Shown in pieces: positions 62,854 through 64,000 of a stretch of DNA of 64,000 nucleotides. The stretch comes from Nostocoides sp. F2B08 (GTDB taxonomy: Bacteria > Actinomycetota > Actinomycetes > Actinomycetales > Dermatophilaceae), in contig NZ_WESE01000009.1 of the NCBI RefSeq assembly GCF_009184895.1, forward strand, positions 124,001 through 188,000. Direction: 5' to 3'. The notes beneath the pieces were generated by a model. That model ran no database searches. It saw nothing but the letters and a program-made list of their open reading frames with translations, and had not been told where the DNA came from. A program made the position numbers and the translations under genes. The number at the start of each line of letters is the position of its first letter. The stretch's first letter is position 1.

Positions 62854-64000
62854 TCACCAGGCCGGCTGGGCCCGGCGCAGCTCCCGCGTGGCGAAGGCGA
62901 GTGCACCTTCGACGGTGTCCGGCGGCGCATCGCCCGACTCACAGGGTCGGTGGCCGGAGGCGGCCGACGCGGCGAGGGACGCGCGTTCGGCCTCGATGCG
63001 GTGCGCCTCCAACGGGGTCAGCGGATAGTCGTGCTCCTCGCGCACCGCAGCGACGAGATCCAGCAGGCTCCGCGCGTCGCACGGTCGTCCTGATGCACCG
63101 AGCACCGCGGCCGCACCCTCGATCGCGGCCAGCTGCAGATCCAGGCCGAGCGACCGGCTGAGTTCCACCGCCTGGAGGGCATCCCCGGCGGCTCCTCCCA
63201 GGTCCCCCCGATGGGCCCGGCACCACGCGAGCTGGGTGAGAGCGGTCGCAATGCCGGGGTGGAAGGTCAGCTCCCGGAAGATGGCCAGGGACCGTTCGAG
63301 GAGCACGATCGCCTCGAACACCCGGCCCTGGCCGATCCGGACGGCGGCGAGGGTCTCGGCGGCCTCCCCGATGCCCTCGGGAGTGCGCAGTCTTTCGAAG
63401 ATGCCCAGACCCCTCGTCAGGAACTCCTCGGCCTCGACGAACCGCTCCTGGGCCGCGGCGGTGAAGCCGAGGTTGTTCAGCGTGGAGGCCTCTCCCCACG
63501 AGTTGCCGGCGCGCCGCATCAGCTCCAGTGCCCGCTGGAGCTCGGCGGTCGCCTCATCGTGCTGGTTCCTGACCGCGAGGACCGCGCCGACCCGAAGGCG
63601 GAGCTCGCCCTCTCCCACCTCGTCCCCGGCCCGCTGGAATGCGGCGGCGGCCTCGTCGACGCGCGCTCGGTCGAGCACCCAGTGGCGCCGGACCTCGAGC
63701 GCCACCTGCTCGGAGAGGACGGCGGCGAGCAACGTGTCGTCGCCGTGTCCGCGGGCTACTCGCTCCACCGTGTCGAAGTCAGCCCCAGCGGGGGCGAACG
63801 CGCCCTGCTGCAGCCCGAGCCGCGCACGCACGAGCATCAGCCAGGCCCGCAGGAGCGGGTCGGTGGGGCCGGCTGACAGGACCCGCCGCACGAGGTGCCG
63901 GCCGGTCGTGATCTGTCCCCGCAGCCACCAGTACCCATGGACGCCGACGGCGATCCGTCCCGCCCGGTCGGGGTCACCCTGCTCGATGCACCATCCGATG
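62854..64000 (-). CDS. C-terminal TPR region of a large ATP-binding/LuxR- or AfsR-type regulator, 5' end outside window
   Basis: The frame stays open to the window edge (about 380 visible residues). It consists of tetratricopeptide-like repeats (WGEASTLNNLGFTAAAQERFVEAEEFL, split as needed; IGQGRVFEAIVLLERSLAIF). The upstream residues (GVHGYWWLRGQITTGRHLVRRVL) match the post-NB-ARC region of actinobacterial AfsR/SARP or LuxR-type regulators (WRFWWLRGH...GR). The DNA-binding and ATPase domains would lie beyond 64000. The intergenic stretch 62721-62853 has GTGCGCTG repeats only. Confidence 0.7.
   Translation of the reverse strand, partial: IGWCIEQGDPDRAGRIAVGVHGYWWLRGQITTGRHLVRRVLSAGPTDPLLRAWLMLVRARLGLQQGAFAPAGADFDTVERVARGHGDDTLLAAVLSEQVALEVRRHWVLDRARVDEAAAAFQRAGDEVGEGELRLRVGAVLAVRNQHDEATAELQRALELMRRAGNSWGEASTLNNLGFTAAAQERFVEAEEFLTRGLGIFERLRTPEGIGEAAETLAAVRIGQGRVFEAIVLLERSLAIFRELTFHPGIATALTQLAWCRAHRGDLGGAAGDALQAVELSRSLGLDLQLAAIEGAAAVLGASGRPCDARSLLDLVAAVREEHDYPLTPLEAHRIEAERASLAASAASGHRPCESGDAPPDTVEGALAFATRELRRAQPAW

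Overview
The window is about 64 kb of very GC-rich DNA, roughly 70% by eye. Gene content and promoter style point to an aerobic actinobacterium, most likely Micrococcales and possibly Intrasporangiaceae-like; the family is only a guess. Supporting signs are coenzyme F420 genes, a small acyl-CoA carboxylase epsilon subunit, CWB2 and excalibur domains, and LytR-CpsA-Psr ligases. Many genes also start directly at a predicted transcription start: a TANNNT box lies 6-7 bases before the ATG or GTG.

Layout. 1-6562: the 3' part of a CofE/FbiB-type F420 ligase, then a minus-strand block with an AlkA-like glycosylase, a methyltransferase, an LPG-synthase-type flippase, a GT4 fusion and a GT2. 6612-12490: a secreted nuclease-like protein with three CWB2 repeats, a GT-C-like membrane protein and a secreted peptidase with five peptidoglycan-binding repeats. 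12825-14324: the ketone-body CoA-transferase pair scoAB. 14349-18217: a GT2, an 18-residue Cys-rich leader peptide, and a TagG/TagH-type polysaccharide ABC exporter whose cytoplasmic ATPase carries a C-terminal triple CWB2 module. 18253-33990: a 13-gene minus-strand operon. It has five pseudaminic-acid genes (pseB, pseC, pseF, pseG, pseI), an ATP-grasp ligase, an epimerase and six glycosyltransferase-like proteins, one resembling polysialyltransferases. 34212-37610: two LCP ligase genes, divergent across a six-unit 62-bp tandem repeat.

37635-48879: a small membrane protein, acyl-CoA dehydrogenase, a small Cys protein, an F420-type LLM oxidoreductase, UDP-glucose dehydrogenase, a CoA-binding protein, purE/purK, GtrA, a two-component system, an Rv1264-like adenylate cyclase and biotin ligase. 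48903-50746: acyl-CoA carboxylase beta and epsilon subunits, divergent from birA with overlapping -10 boxes. 50814-51870: an AbiEi/DUF559 gene flanked by inverted DnaA-box-like 9-mers. 51909-64000: a DUF885 peptidase, Maf, a DHOD-like protein, pyruvate:ferredoxin oxidoreductase with a GltD-like partner, a Na+/H+ antiporter ending in a UBP-type zinc finger, and the C-terminal part of a TPR regulator.

How it fits together. Much of 1.6-45 kb looks like a cell-envelope glycopolymer locus. CMP-pseudaminic acid would be made, polymerised by the transferases, exported by the TagGH-like pair and attached to the wall by the LCP proteins, giving a teichulosonic-acid-like polymer. CWB2 modules bind anionic wall polymers in Gram-positive bacteria. 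Finding one on the cytoplasmic ATPase suggests it reads the polymer before export, as the C-terminal domain of Wzt does in Gram-negatives. The same module type occurs on a secreted protein 8 kb away. This is the most novel point in the window.
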